64,000 nt of DNA from Gnetum montanum (Eukaryota; Streptophyta; Gnetopsida; Gnetales; Gnetaceae). The stretch is taken from the NCBI GenBank assembly GCA_015680685.1, contig MNCI01033587.1, forward strand, positions 272,164 to 336,163, written 5' to 3'. The notes under the pieces were generated by a model, which was not told where the DNA came from, searched no databases, and was given only the letters and a program-made list of their open reading frames with translations. This document shows positions 35,131-46,913 of the stretch, piece by piece (position 1 is the first letter of the stretch; every line of letters starts with the position of its first letter). Made by a program: the position numbers and the translations under genes.

Positions 35131-35149
35131 TTGGTGCCATTGCTGGGGA
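35131..35149 (+). other. Element B primer binding site, tRNA-Asp-like
   Basis: TTGGTGCCATTGCTGGGGA follows the LTR directly and differs at a few positions from the tRNA-Asp complement used by Athila-type elements. Confidence 0.8.
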
Positions 35150-35275
35150 CTTAGTTGTTTGTGCACTGCGTAGAACATAGCAAATCATCCATATCATTGG
35201 AATGTTAGAATGAACCCTTAGGGTTAATCAAAGGAAGATAAGACAACTATACATCGCACACCAAACAAGACAAAG

Positions 35276-36525
35276 ATGTCTTCTTCTTCACATAAGAGCA
35301 CTTCATTGCCTCAGACTCACACAAGAGACAGTCAGCAACATAATACACGTAACCAAGATCCACCAGTTTCTCAATAGTTTTGAGTGGTATATACTCATCA
35401 CGATGAGTATGTACCCGATTTCATCTTTATTCTCCACCAAGATGAACAACTGTGTTAGAGAGAATTAGAGGGTAACATAGTGTTGCCTTCAGATCGATCA
35501 ATCTCCAACATGCTCCTTCATGCTCTCACATGAATAGGCATGCCACTTTTATACACGACATACATTGCATGCGATCATGACACAAGGGACTATCATTCCA
35601 CAGAAGTGTAATGTCAAAGGGAATTGCAACAGGAGAGTTACTACATATCCTTGAAGGGTAAATTTCCCCATAACGCCCTGCACATTTTAAGCGAAATTGG
35701 GGATGGTGAACTTGTTTCAACAGGTTCCCCACCAAACAATGTTCCCCCTCCTAACAATGGTCAGGAGGCGATGTATCAAAACCTCCATGCCATGGTTCAC
35801 AACCCTAGTTTTAATCCCCATGAACATGAAGTGTTCAACGAGGGAACACAAACACACGATAAGGGTGGATGTTCTGATCGTAATCACGATCAAGGCCAGT
35901 ACCACCAAAGAGAAGGTAGAAAACACCATCATGACGATGGTTCTCCTTCTTCTTCACCTTCATCGTCACATTCACCCTCTCCTTTAGTGTCTAAAGGTAG
36001 TCATAAGGAAACCAATCGTGAGGATAATGGAAAATAGAGTGAAAAGCATTGATGAGATAGTTGAGAATGAGGATGAGGACACTCTAAGGAATCAAGACAT
36101 AGAAGAAGGAAGAGTAGCGAACCGTGTAGACACCATAGACACTATGAACGAGATGAGCATGAAGAACCCCTACTTGCAACTAGAAGCATGCTAGATATAA
36201 GGAGGCTATAAGAGTTCCAACAAGGCACCAAAAGGATAGTAGGATCAAGAGGTTAGACATGAACAACATCGCACCATTTGAAGGAGGATACAACGTTGAT
36301 CCTCAAAATCATTTACAAGCATTCCATGATGCATGTGCCTTGCAAAACATCGAGAACGAATGACAAAAATTGAAGTTGTTCCCAAGGGCACTAGTGAAAG
36401 AAGCAGAAAGCTGGTACCAGTCCTTAGAACCAAAATCCCTTTAGAGGTGGAGTACAATGTTAGAACTATTTAATGATAAGTACCAAACGTACTCTCGAGT
36501 GTCTAACCTATGAAAGCAAATCCAA
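35276..36525 (+). pseudogene. Element B gag, broken and 3'-truncated
   Basis: The frame starts ATG at 35276 giving M-S-S-S-S-H-K-S-T, with an early stop, then the 'VVYTHHDEYVPDF' block shared with element A. A long open part (35624-36037) is rich in His, Asp and Ser ('HHHDDGSPSSSPSSS'). The capsid block 'EPLLATRSMLDI', 'DPQNHLQAFHDACALQNIE' and 'KYQTYSRVS' follows in changed frames. The sequence breaks off at K-Q-I-Q-G (36525) where elements A and C continue, and passes directly into LTR-start sequence. The last part, with the zinc knuckle, is lost. Confidence 0.8.
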
Positions 36526-36667
36526 GGATGAGCCGCGATATCGCATCTTGCCTCATCATATACCTTCAAATTAACGTTCATGTAATTGAAGGTATATGAT
36601 GAGCCACGATATTGCATCTTGCCTCATCATATACCTTCAAATTAACATTCATGTAATTGAAGGTATA
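36526..36667 (+). repeat. Two 71-bp units before the element B 3' LTR
   Basis: Starts at 36526, 36597 and 36668 (the last is the LTR itself). Each unit is the first 33 bp of the LTR (GATGAGCC-CGATAT-GCATCTTGCCTCATCA) plus a 38-bp imperfect palindrome with arms TATACCTTCAA and TTGAAGGTATA. The right half of that palindrome (ATTAACATTCATGTAATTGAAGGTATA) also stands just left of the 5' LTR at 34329-34355. Confidence 0.9.
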
Positions 36668-37434
36668 TGATGAGTCGCGATATTGCGTATTGCCTCATCT
36701 TCTATAAATAAGAGGCGGTGCCCTTTGTTCCCAGGGAATTAGACTTAGACCCTTAGCCAAACTCTTGCAATTTTACCATTCCAGAGTTAGAATAATTTCT
36801 GTGTGCCCGCAGTAGGAGTTATAGAGTGAATGGATCTTTATTCAAGAAAATTATACCTTAGCACATATTTGTGTAAGGCAATAAAGACGAACTTTATGAT
36901 AAACCTTGTAGCATACGGATTAAGCTAATTAGTAATTAATTATTGTTGAATGTTTAATGCTTTCCTAGTTAATTAATCTCTCTCTCAACCTTTGACTCCC
37001 TTAGTTAAGTGCACTTAGTATGACCGCTTCAAGCATGCATGTAGCGCTTGGTAACCCAGTAATGATTAGCGTTTGGTAATCCTAGCAGTGTTGCACTAGT
37101 TCAGGATGTGTATAGCAAGTGAGAACAAATATTAGTGTTAGGACAATTAGAACTTAGTTAATGAATAGTTAAAGTAAGTTAGTCACTTAGTTCTCTTCCC
37201 CTTTCCCTTATTAGCATAAGACACCGAAAAGATAAAAGTTATAAAAATCATATACCTCAAGCTTACTTAACCATACAACCATGATAATACAAGTAAGTTT
37301 GGGAAGATAAGGATTGATTAACCTTGAGTGTTCCATTAAGGCATGTAAGCACTTAGTCTTTGGAGTTTGACCGAATCGCGCATGAGATGCTCGTATTCGT
37401 ATGGTTGAGTGTAGGGGTACGTCGCCGCTCATCA
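36668..37434 (+). repeat. Element B 3' LTR
   Basis: It is similar to 34356-35130 along its length, with TATAAATA at 36703-36710, and ends GTCGCCGCTCATCA followed by GTATA. Confidence 0.92.
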
Positions 37435-37599
37435 GTATATAACTTGGTTAAAATTCAAGTTGGGTTAAACAAAACTTCACTCTAATAGAAAGTCTTCCTT
37501 TGTGTTTATAGCATAACATGAATGGAATATTTTTAATAAAAAGATTTGGTTGCATTCTTCTACAAATCATACCCAAGAAGCATAAATTAGAATTTATGC

Positions 37600-38449
37600 T
37601 GATGAGCAGCACTACCTATGCCCAAGCATATAAATCACAAGTTTTTATGCATGATCTAGTTGAATTTTGTCGACCTCTTCAAGCATCTAAGGTTTAAATA
37701 ATGAAGCCATGATTATTTTTTGTCATTGTCTTCCTAGTTGTTACTTATGTTAATTCGATTAGTATGGTTAGGTGCAATTCAGGCATAAGATGTTTATATT
37801 TCTATTATTATTTTATATAACCTAAAAGAATTAAAATGATAAAATGATTTAAATATTAAATTCTAATCAACTATGGAATTAATGATAATCTATTATATGC
37901 TAAACATGAAGCATTCGTTCCCACATTCCATAGACATCATGAACCTATACTAATGTTGTTGGGTTACTAAGTGTTTACTGGTGGGTGTACAAAGTATTCA
38001 CTATTGGGATTACCAAGTATTAGTATATTATGCTCAAAGTGGTTATACTTACATTGCTATAAAATAAAATTTTAAATTCCAAAGTGCTAGAAATTGAAGT
38101 ACTGAAAATTAAACTAAATGCTAATATAAGTGCTGCAATGAAAGGAATAAATCTCGATTTTACTGCTACTATGCAAAAGCATCTAGGTGTATCTTACATT
38201 CAAATAAAATTTTGTACAATCAATTTAATTTACATTATGGACACTCATAGGAAAATGTTTTTAAGTCCCATGGAGAGAAATTGCAAGAGCTTCGTTATAC
38301 GATTGACCTAATTAGTGCTCAACACTAATGGTGTGCACATATTTATAGATTTTGGGTGATAAAGCATCGATGCATATGCACTAATGCATCCTAGGATACA
38401 TTGATGAGGCTACATTGACATAGCTACCCCAATATATCAATTTTTATCA
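37600..38449 (-). repeat. Element D 3' LTR
   Basis: It starts TGATGAGCAGCACTACCTATGCCCAAGCATA, parallel to TGATGAGTGGCGAGGTACCCCTATG of element A, and ends TTTATCA. The TATA box (CTATAAATA on the element strand) is near 38349. The U3 carries GATGCATTAG, GGATACATTGATG and CTACATTGACATAG words. A short purine run (CATGGAGGTA on the element strand, 38459-38450) follows inside. Confidence 0.8.
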
Positions 38450-38654
38450 TACCTCCATGAGTAATTAAAAAATCATCATCGAGTTACAAAATTGGAATAG
38501 AATTATTAGGAAAATTTATAAAGGTACGAGACTAAAGAAAGATAACTTTGAGTAATACATTAAAAAAATTTGTATACTATTACAAAAAGAATGTTGAACT
38601 TATTATAAAATTGGCAAGAAGCTAGTTGGATGGTGACAGAGTAAGATGAGGTCT

Positions 38655-41246
38655 TCACATCATGCCTAGAGGTGGAGGCTCTTGTAACACTGAGGGACCT
38701 TCATCATGTCTTGGTCTTGTTGGTGATTGTGTATATCTTGTTGTTTCTCCCAAGAATTTGAAGGCATCTAGGAATGCCTTCATTTTCTCCTCCTTACTTC
38801 ATGCATCATAGATTATCTAGGTAACTTTTCCTAGATGAGCTATTGTTAGTATACCCCATAGGCACGATAGTATCATGAAAATTTCTTCCATGTTGACAAA
38901 ACAAGCTATGGATTGTTCATGCTTGACATTGAACGTTATGACAAGGTTTTATAGTTCATGGTAGTCATTTATTCTTTTGGCTAGGTTCTCAACAACTAAT
39001 CTTTGATTTGTGAACTTACTCTTGAAAATTTTAAGCTCCACATTGGCTACTTCTAACTTTTTTTCTAGCTCTTTATGGAGCTTGAACTCCACCTCATAGA
39101 AGAGCTAGGACTTGGCTACCTACTTCTCCAATTTTGATATTGGTCTTTCCTCTATCAACATTACCAAGTTCGCATATTGAAGGTTGGCTAATTTCATAAT
39201 TCTATCATCTCGTTGGTCTGCATCTCCTTTAGGTGGATTTTAGCTTAGTTGTAGCTTTTGAGACCATCAAAATGGACTACCATACATTGCCTCTTTGTTA
39301 GAGTTGCTAGAGGGCTTCATTCATCTTAGCCTTTGTCAACTTGATTTATTTCTCATTAGTTTCCTTAAGCATTCTAACTTGGACACTGTAATGATTTTTC
39401 ACTCTTTCATATTTGAGAACCTCATTTTTCTAAGCAGTAATCTCAATGGTAGCCTTCTAATGAAGAACATAAAACCCCTCCATTGAGAGATATCTATTTT
39501 TTATAGTCAACCTTCTTACATCTAGGTTCATATTGGTAAGCTACTTCTATTGCTAATAAATTTATTTGACCATTTGGTCCTTTTATTGTTCAACATTACA
39601 CAAACAGTGATTCTTCTAAATTAGCACAAGATTTTCCTTATGAAATAATTAAAGATCATGATTGGAGGAATTCATCATTGCTTTTAATTGTGACATATCA
39701 AAGATCAACTCTTCCTTCACATTTTTAGCTTGTTGTAATCTTGGTTGAAGCTATTGAAAAGATTCATCCCTTGTAAGCTCAGACTTAAGAATGATAGGAT
39801 CTAATAAGTAGGATTTGAATTCTACAACCTTAGCCACCAACCATTAATTGCTAATAGTGATTGCCTTGAGTTGTGAATGTACAATCAATAACTTGTCCCT
39901 TATCTCAAGGAGTTGTGAATGGGTAGAATAAATATCTTCTAGAAGATCAAAGATCTTCGAAATTAGTTGCCTAGCTCCAACCAAGTGCTCTAGTACTTCC
40001 TCATGCTAGGCTACACTCATTTCTCTACTTCTAGCTCTTGTAGACATTTGAACATCTACCATGGTAGCAACATTAAGAAAAAATGCTATAGGAGTGCTTA
40101 AATCTTCTCTTATTTTGTTTTCCAGCACTTTTGCTATAGTATTCTAACTATTGTGTGGAATGAATAGGACTATTACTCCTTTCCCTTCTTCAGGCATCAT
40201 AAAGAAGGTTGATGCATTCCTTAAGATTGTGAGAAATGCTTGCTTTAGAATGAACACGGTAACTTATTTACATTAGGTTTCGAATGAATAGGAGCCTAGT
40301 TTCTCCATAAGGAGAATAGTGGGACCATTTTGTCAGCCATCTAGCTAATGGCCCTTATGACCTCATTCAGGTGGCTCATGGCTAGTTTAAACACAAAAGG
40401 TTCGCCACCACCTTCAAAAACTTTTTATTATAGATGTTGCTCCTAAGTTTACTCAATCATTAAGTAGTTTCCAGCATTTCATGTGTCATCTCTGGTGCTA
40501 TAGGTGGTAGAGGAGGTGGCAATTCTTCTTCCTAAAGATTGGTTGATACCTTAACCTTCATCATCTCCTACCATGATGTGGTAGGAGCCTTGCCAAACCA
40601 TGTCATTGGTTTAGTAGGTTGTCCCTCCCATGTTGTAGAGTTTTTGATGAGGTAGGGAAAAGGAAGTATTTTCCTTTCCTTCTCATTTTCATTAAATTAC
40701 TTCATGAGTTCTAGAAAGATGAGCTAGGAAAGGTTGACTTGGAATTTCCCGCTTAGAGCTACACATGCCCTAGTGGATAAAGTAGTCACCTTACTCAGCC
40801 TCATTGTGGGATTGAAGTGATAGGTTATAACCTTAAAATATGCACACTCCATCTTATTTAGGGCACCTTGTTTAGAGCATTGAGCTACATCCTTACCTTT
40901 TCTAGTGTTAGCTCCAAGAAATATTTGAAGCTCAACTCTTGAAGGATGGAGCTTTAAACTCCTTTCTATGGACCATCTCCAGGAAAGCCTTAATGAGTGT
41001 GACTTCCAGATTAGGTCACAATCTTGGAACCTTATCCTACTTGGACTATCTTGTTTCTACTATAGAAATTTGGCAAACAGATTCCACCTCAGGCTCCTCT
41101 CACAAGGCCATTGCAGCTTGGGTTCCCTTAGTATCTTGTTCTTAGGATTGTTATTGTTCTTGTTGTTGCTACTTCCTTCCTCCATGTGGTTATTTCTTCT
41201 AGGGTTGTGATGGTCCTCTTGCTTATAGTCCTCACTTTGGTGTCAT
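38655..41246 (-). pseudogene. Element D ORF2: coiled-coil protein, broken
   Basis: The ATG at 41246 gives M-T-P-K, parallel to M-A-P-K in element A, and the frame ends at a TGA (38657-38655) after P-P-P-L-G-M-M. It retains 'LANLQYANLVML' (near 39170) and 'SKEEKMKAFLDAF' (near 38790), both shared with element A, plus long charged heptad stretches. Stops and frame changes are numerous. The two small open frames on the + strand at 40939-41210 are shadows. Function unknown; the same protein is present in A and C. Confidence 0.72.
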
Positions 41247-41689
41247 TTATGATCACAAATAGATCCCTTAACTAATTATTTGGATATAATTTTATTTAAA
41301 TAGGATGCCTTTCAATTGTTTGATTGGGTTAAGTTGGTCAATATTTGAAATTTTATCATCAAATTTTTATTTAGTAATCGTAGACATATGATAATATTGT
41401 ATTTTTATTTTATTCTTTCTTTAATAAAGGTTGATTATTAATATTAGCTCTTAGGGTTATTATTTTAATATATTATTTGTGAGGTGTTTGAAAAAAAATT
41501 TCAAAAGCTTTTCTATCAAAGGCTTAACATATGATGCCCCCAAGACATAAAGCGTACCTCTAGAAGCTTGAGGATCAAAAAATGGATGTAATCGGGTAAG
41601 TGGGTAGAAAGTTACGACTACTAGAAAGTTCTAGGCTTTAAAAACTACAAAACTCCCTTGATATCTAAAGGAAAATGTGAAAAATGAGG

Positions 41690-41830
41690 TAAGTGTCATG
41701 AGTATTTATAGTATTTTTGTGCTACGTAGACCAGGATGCATTGACAGGGTTGTGTTGAATAGGGTGCATCGACATATCTAACTACATTAATAGTGATGTG
41801 TCAATGTAGCCATTCAAAACATTTTTCAAA
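41690..41830 (-). promoter_or_regulatory. Element D internal U3-like promoter block
   Basis: The element strand has CTATAAATA (41711-41703) preceded by repeated words GGATGCATTGACAGGG, GGTGCATCGACATA and GTCAATGTAG (read here on the + strand, 41730-41815). This element's LTR has the same kind of words (38360-38440) in the same place relative to its TATA box. It lies about 460 bp upstream of ORF2. Confidence 0.5.
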
Positions 41831-43430
41831 TTTGAATTCTTGGAAATTTTGGAAGAGTTTGGGTTCAAAACAAGAGCTAAATGAATACCAAAATTTTGGG
41901 GAAACATGACAATAATACTTGTGAGGATTTGGCTTAGGAATTAGAGCAATATGATCATTTGGATTAAGTAAATGAAATATGTTCCTTAGGTTAAATTAGC
42001 ACAAAATTAGATGATGCAAGTTGTTGAGATTGTTGAAATCAAACGTAGGCATATGGTTATGGGGTTTGAACTAAAAGAGACTAAAATCTATGCAAGTGGA
42101 TTCTCCCGAAAGCAAGCTTATGCCTAATTAATGCCCTTGAATAATCCCATCACAAGAAGTTTTGAATAATGAATGGTGATTCAGGTTAAACATCATACCC
42201 ACCATACTTGCATAAGAGATTATTGTAGGATTATATAATCTATAGAACAAAAACTAATAGATGAACATTGTACTAGGTAGTGAGGTGAGAAAATGAAGTG
42301 CTAGAATGGGTGAGAGAAAGATTGGGAAAGCAAAGTCAGGATCCTAGCCACAAGAGATCCTTTTATGAAATGTTTGATTAGAATGATTTTGATATTAATT
42401 CATTCTTTGTCTAGACCAAGTTCATATCATTTTTAGTGGCTTCTCATTAATGTGTTCCTCCTCTTCTACCATCATGAGTTAACAATAATTACAGAGAATA
42501 ATCATCACTCTAAGAAAAGAAGAGAAGATAAGAAGGAAGTAGTTTAGATATTATTTAGGAAGAAAATTGGACCTTAGTTAGAGTGGTGCCTTTAGGCATG
42601 GAAAACATGTATCTCTAGTCCCATAACTAGTACTTGTATTCCAAGAAGTCTTCAAAGATGTGTGATTTTATTCCTAGTCTTTTTTGAAGGGAAACCGCAC
42701 ATTACAAAAACATACTTCCTTTTATGTCTACATTTGAAGTGATGATATGGTTCATGAGGAGCCATAGAATTCAAGAGGAAAGTCAAAAAGATAACTCATC
42801 AAATCTCCTTAAGTCCACATCCTTTTTCCCTTCCCACTTATTCCTTTCCTAGCTCTTTGGGTAACGAGATCACATGTTACTTTTAGTTTTCATGTGAAGG
42901 AACCATTGTGATGTCATGATACAGATCTCCATATGAGATAGATGGAATGGGTGGATGTTGTGAACTCATTACCTAATACAAACGGAAAAATGATAATCCA
43001 TTAGTAAAGAGTTTTGTATTTTTGATGATGTTATGGATTGTTATTGATGGAATGTGTTTTGATAAAAATTGTGTGGACTATTTGATATGGTACAGGGTTC
43101 ATATTCTTTATGGATTTTTAGTTTTATATGTTTGTTGTCTTATACTTTTTTTTTTTTATAGTTTTTGTAGTTTTAGGATGTTTATGATTTTGTGATTTTT
43201 TCTAAGGAAAAAATGAGACAAATGGTAAAAAAAATGTGTGATGGAAACATAATATAAAGAAAATTAAATGTTAACATAAAGAAACAAATAATGATATGCT
43301 AGAAAAGTAATAAGTTTGAGAAAATAATAAATAAAAATAACTAAATAGTGCAATAAAATTAAATCTAATTAATACTAGAAAATGTGCATAAATATTAAAA
43401 AATAGCTAAAAATTAGAAGATAAAGCAAGG
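41831..43430 (-). other. Element D spacer
   Basis: No protein. Blocks at 42095 (ATGCAAGTGGATTCTCCC), 42610-42660 and 42880-42970 correspond to 12420, 12895 and 13300 of element A. A T-rich tract on the element strand (43430-43010) matches the tract after integrase in element A. Confidence 0.55.
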
Positions 43431-43935
43431 GACGTACACTTTAAGGTGATAGTACCTTAGTGATAGAATTCTTAGCTTTGGATCTCATAGGAACATTTAT
43501 GCCCTTGAAAGACTCAATGATGTCTAATTCACTAAATCCCAAGTCTATGAATTCAGTATTAGTTAATCAGGAAATGCTTGAATTTAACTTCTTAGTTTCT
43601 TTTTTTGAATATGTTTAACTAATGAGGGTAGACTTAGACCTGAAGCTAGTTTCTTCCATAACATCTAAAGATAAGACAAGTAGAACTTGAGGATTAGCAT
43701 GTAAAACTACCTCCTTATCTTTATAAGAGAAATATATCTCTTGGTGCAAAGGTAAGGAAACAACCTAACGATACACTAACCAAGGTTATCCTAGAATAGC
43801 ATAAAGTATAGAAGAATCTCTAATGACAATAAATATAACCTTAAACACAATCAAACTTCCTATCAAAAAAGGTAATTTTATTGCTTCTAGAATTTCTACA
43901 ACACTAGGTATTGTAAGATAGTAGGAATGTTGTAC
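43431..43935 (-). pseudogene. Tat-type protease and protease-RT linker fragment
   Basis: The minus strand reads 'VIFIVIRDSSILYAILG' followed by a stop and P-W-L, the end of Tat-type proteases (Y-N-A-I-L-G-R-P-W-L). An acidic linker follows with 'LPLHQEIYFSYKDKEV'. It directly follows an Athila-type RT piece on the same strand, which is not a natural order. Confidence 0.5.
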
Positions 43936-43939
43936 AACT

Positions 43940-44440
43940 CAAATAACATTTTTTTTAGGCCAAAGTGCCCTAGGAACTTATGAAGGTTATTTTATCATGA
44001 TTATCAAGTGCAATATGGATTTTCTTATAGTCACTATAACCATTCAAGAAGCTATAATATTAATGTCCTTCTATGGTATCCAACACTTGATAAAAAAATT
44101 GCAATAGAAAATGAACCTTACATGTTGCCATGTTCAATAGTCTAAAGGTAATGTAGATTTTTCATTGGCCCCTTTTCTATGGTGCAACAATGAGTGGGCT
44201 CACCCACTTACTATCTACTATAGGATAAACAAATCTAAATTTTAGGAGCTTTTTAATTTCATGCTTAATAACCTACTTAAGATTTGGATTTAGCTTGCAT
44301 TATTATCAACATTTGGACTTGATGGTAGGGTCAGTGTAAATTTTGTGCTAGCATATGCATGGATCTATTCTCATTATCCTATCATATGACTAAGAAAAAA
44401 TTGTTAGAAATTTGCTTAAATATTCTAATATCTTCTAATT
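43940..44440 (-). pseudogene. Element D reverse transcriptase fragment
   Basis: It aligns at the DNA level with 16050-16430 of element A: 'GTGATTxTGGATTTT-TTATAG-CACTATAACCATxCAA' and 'TATGGTATCCAACACTTG' are shared, and 'DSKWVSPLIV' is readable near 44190. Only the 5' third of RT is present; catalytic motifs are absent. Confidence 0.7.
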
Positions 44441-46500
44441 ATATTCTTCTGTTAGCTCCACATTGATGATTATTGGTTTATCATTTTCAAGAAAAACATA
44501 ATCTAGTGACCTTGGTAATGTTTGTAATTTAATTGGTTCAAGTAGAGATTAGTCTAGAATTTTCAACTCTTTCCAATCATTATCTTCCTATTACACATGT
44601 TCTACTTGGAGAAGTTGTTGTTGCATCTACTCTGTCTTATCTTGTTTCTTCAGAAATGTTATTCACACTCCCACAAAGACACCTCCACAAATCAAGAGTC
44701 AAAGTTCTTAGTACATAATAGTAAATGATCTATGAATCGATATATCTTTCACAATATCAATGATTATGAAACAAAGGAGCATGAAATCTTGAATCAAACA
44801 TGGACTTAGCCTACCACACATGAAGTAGGAATTGTAGGAGAATGAAGAAGTAAGATTTGAATGCTAAAAATGGCTAGGTGTAAACCATTGGAAAAATGAC
44901 TAAGTATAAACTAGAAAAAAAAAACTAAGTATGGAATATACTATGAGAAATAGAATAAAATATAATAAAAAAATCATTAAATATAGGAATGGTAGGGGAA
45001 TGAAAAAATAATACTTTAATGTTAAAAATTGCTAAGTGTAAATCATTGAAAAAATAACTAAGTATAAACTTCCAAAAAATAAACTAAGTATGGAATAGAC
45101 TATGAGGAATACAATAAAATCTAAGCAAAAGAGCATAAAATATTAAAATATTAATGGTTTGATATGGGAAAAATATTTTTATATCCCTTTACAAATAATA
45201 AACTACTTTATTAATGAGCAACAAAGTGTTTTCTCCCTATGAAGGGCCAAACTACAATGTTGAAAAGAAATGCAAGTGTAATAAAAGTAATAATGGAAAC
45301 CCAATTTGTGAATAAAATATGAGCTTGAAGAGGAGATTCAAATCTCTAGAGAATTAGGATATTGATGGAGAAGATATAGGTATGATTCAGAATTATTTTT
45401 TGGGCCACAATGGGGCTATTTTGGCTAAGGGTTCCGTCACCAATGCTAGAGATAAAAACTTCTAACTTTGGAAGGTGTTGCAAAAGCCTAAAAATTCTAT
45501 TTTTGAAAATGATGCTAAAGGAATAGAAGGTGTTAGTAGAGTACATGGATGCTACGATGGTTGCAAGCACTCATGCTCTTAATCTCCAAAAATTTGACAA
45601 GTGCTCTAAAATCTTAAGAAATTGACCTAAAATTTATGTTTTGAGCTTATATTTATAGGTTCAAAGTTGTCAATTTTAACATATGATTAATAAAATCAAA
45701 CTCATAGTATGTAGTTCATCCAAATTTTGTTTGGAGTTTGGAAATAGCAAGCTTGATATTTTGATTTTGTAATTGTGATGACCTATCAAGGTGACAGTAA
45801 CACTAATGCTAACATTAGTGTTAGCATCATCAACATTGAGGTCACTTTTCACTCATCATTAATGTTTTAGTTCCAAACTTCTAACTTATAATGTTCATAT
45901 TCTATTATACCCATTCTCTCAACATGTCATTTTCGAAATAAAATAGAATCACTTAACCCTTCCCAATGTGCTAATTAGAGAAAAGGAAATGAGATAGACA
46001 ATGGAAGTTAGAGGAAGATAGAGAAAATGAGAAAAGGAATATGAAAAATAGAATTGCAAAATTGAGAAAATAATAAAATTAGGATAAAAATGAGGGATAT
46101 TTCCAATATACCAAGATGAGATGCTATGCCATAGAGAGGGGAGGCATGGCTAAATCACACATTCTAATGATTGTTAATGCTTGTTAGATTGATTCCTTCT
46201 ATATCTCACTCAAACATAGCACTCCCTTTCATGGATTTAAAATGATATAACACTTACTACTTACTTCATAAGTTAGATGGCTGATAAATATCCTTACCAT
46301 AGTAAGCTAGAGAAGAAAGTTAGTAGAATGAAATATGAAAGGATCAAGGAAAATAAATAAAATAATGTAAGAGAAATTGAGAAGAAAAAAACATAGAAAA
46401 TAGATAGAAAAATAGATAGATATGGATTGAAATAATGTAATAAAAATAAGCAAAGTAAGAGAAAATGCTAGAGAAAACCTAATATTGTATGTTTTTTATT
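44441..46500. other. AT-rich stretch, probably Tat-2 3' region, no supported gene
   Basis: It lies just beyond the end of the Tat-2 integrase (minus strand), so it may hold that element's 3' untranslated region and LTR, but I could not find LTR ends. The open frame 45570-45346 has no recognised homology. Confidence 0.4.
44826..45130. repeat. 158-bp tandem duplication
   Basis: Copies start at TAGGAATtGTAGGxGAATGAA (44826 and 44984) and share 'CTAAGTATAAACT' and 'AAACTAAGTATGGAATA-ACTATGAG'. No coding content. Confidence 0.85.
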
Positions 46501-46913
46501 TCTTTTCTTAAAAAACTGAAATATAATAGTGTTTGAGGTATACTCTATTCATAAGATTTGAGTACTAATTTTCATATGAATGTACCAAGTAGTATGCATC
46601 ATTGTTAAGGCTCCTGAGTATGACAATGGAACCTTGCTAGTTTAGTAAAAACTTGGTTACCTTGGCATTAGGAAAATGTGTAAGAACAATATCACCTTTT
46701 TTGATTTCTCTTAGTCTAACATGCTTGTCATGGTGATGGCACATGGCTTTTTGATGATTTTGGATGTTGATTGTTGCTTGTAATTTTCTTGAAGTATGTC
46801 TAGTCAAAGAAAATGTATATTATCATTCTCCTTGTTTAACATCTAATTGTTCAAGGCTAAATGAAAAGAAGACATGTCTAGGTCCACTAGCAACATGGAT
46901 TTTGATCCATAGG
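46500..46913 (-). pseudogene. Tat-2 integrase C-terminal part (3' side of element C)
   Basis: The minus strand carries 'LLVDLDM', 'HHHDKHVRLREIKKGDIVL', 'GSIVILRSLNNDAYYL' and 'YLKHYYIS', the C-terminus of Tat integrase (Y-D-x-x-V-R-x-R-x-F-x-x-G-D-L-V-L ... G-A-Y-x-L ... L-K-x-Y-Y). The frame continues from 55637 across element C when one target-site copy is removed. Frames shift in the middle and stops occur. Confidence 0.8.

Larger units (their letters stand above)
34356..37434 (+). mobile_element. Athila-like element B, deleted (LTR-gag-LTR), plus strand
   Basis: LTRs of 775 bp and 767 bp, TGATGAG...CTCATCA ends, and GTATA on both sides (34351-34355; 37435-37439). Inside are only a tRNA-Asp-like primer site, a broken gag and two extra copies of a 71-bp unit before the 3' LTR. 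Pol, ORF2 and the polypurine tract are missing: gag runs straight into LTR-start sequence at 36526. It belongs to the same family as A, C and D by U5 end, primer site and gag. Confidence 0.88.
37600..44440 (-). mobile_element. Athila-like element D, partial and rearranged, minus strand
   Basis: From left to right: 3' LTR (37600-38449), ORF2 (38655-41246), internal promoter-like block (about 41705-41815), spacer homologous to that of element A, then a Tat-type protease fragment where integrase and RNase H should be, then an RT piece of the element A type. No second LTR or gag was found. ORF2, spacer and RT line up with element A in order and strand. Confidence 0.75.

Noticed and set aside
35624-36037. 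Independent His/Ser-rich host gene of 137 codons
   Set aside because: It is in frame with and inside the gag of element B, between the primer site and the conserved capsid block.
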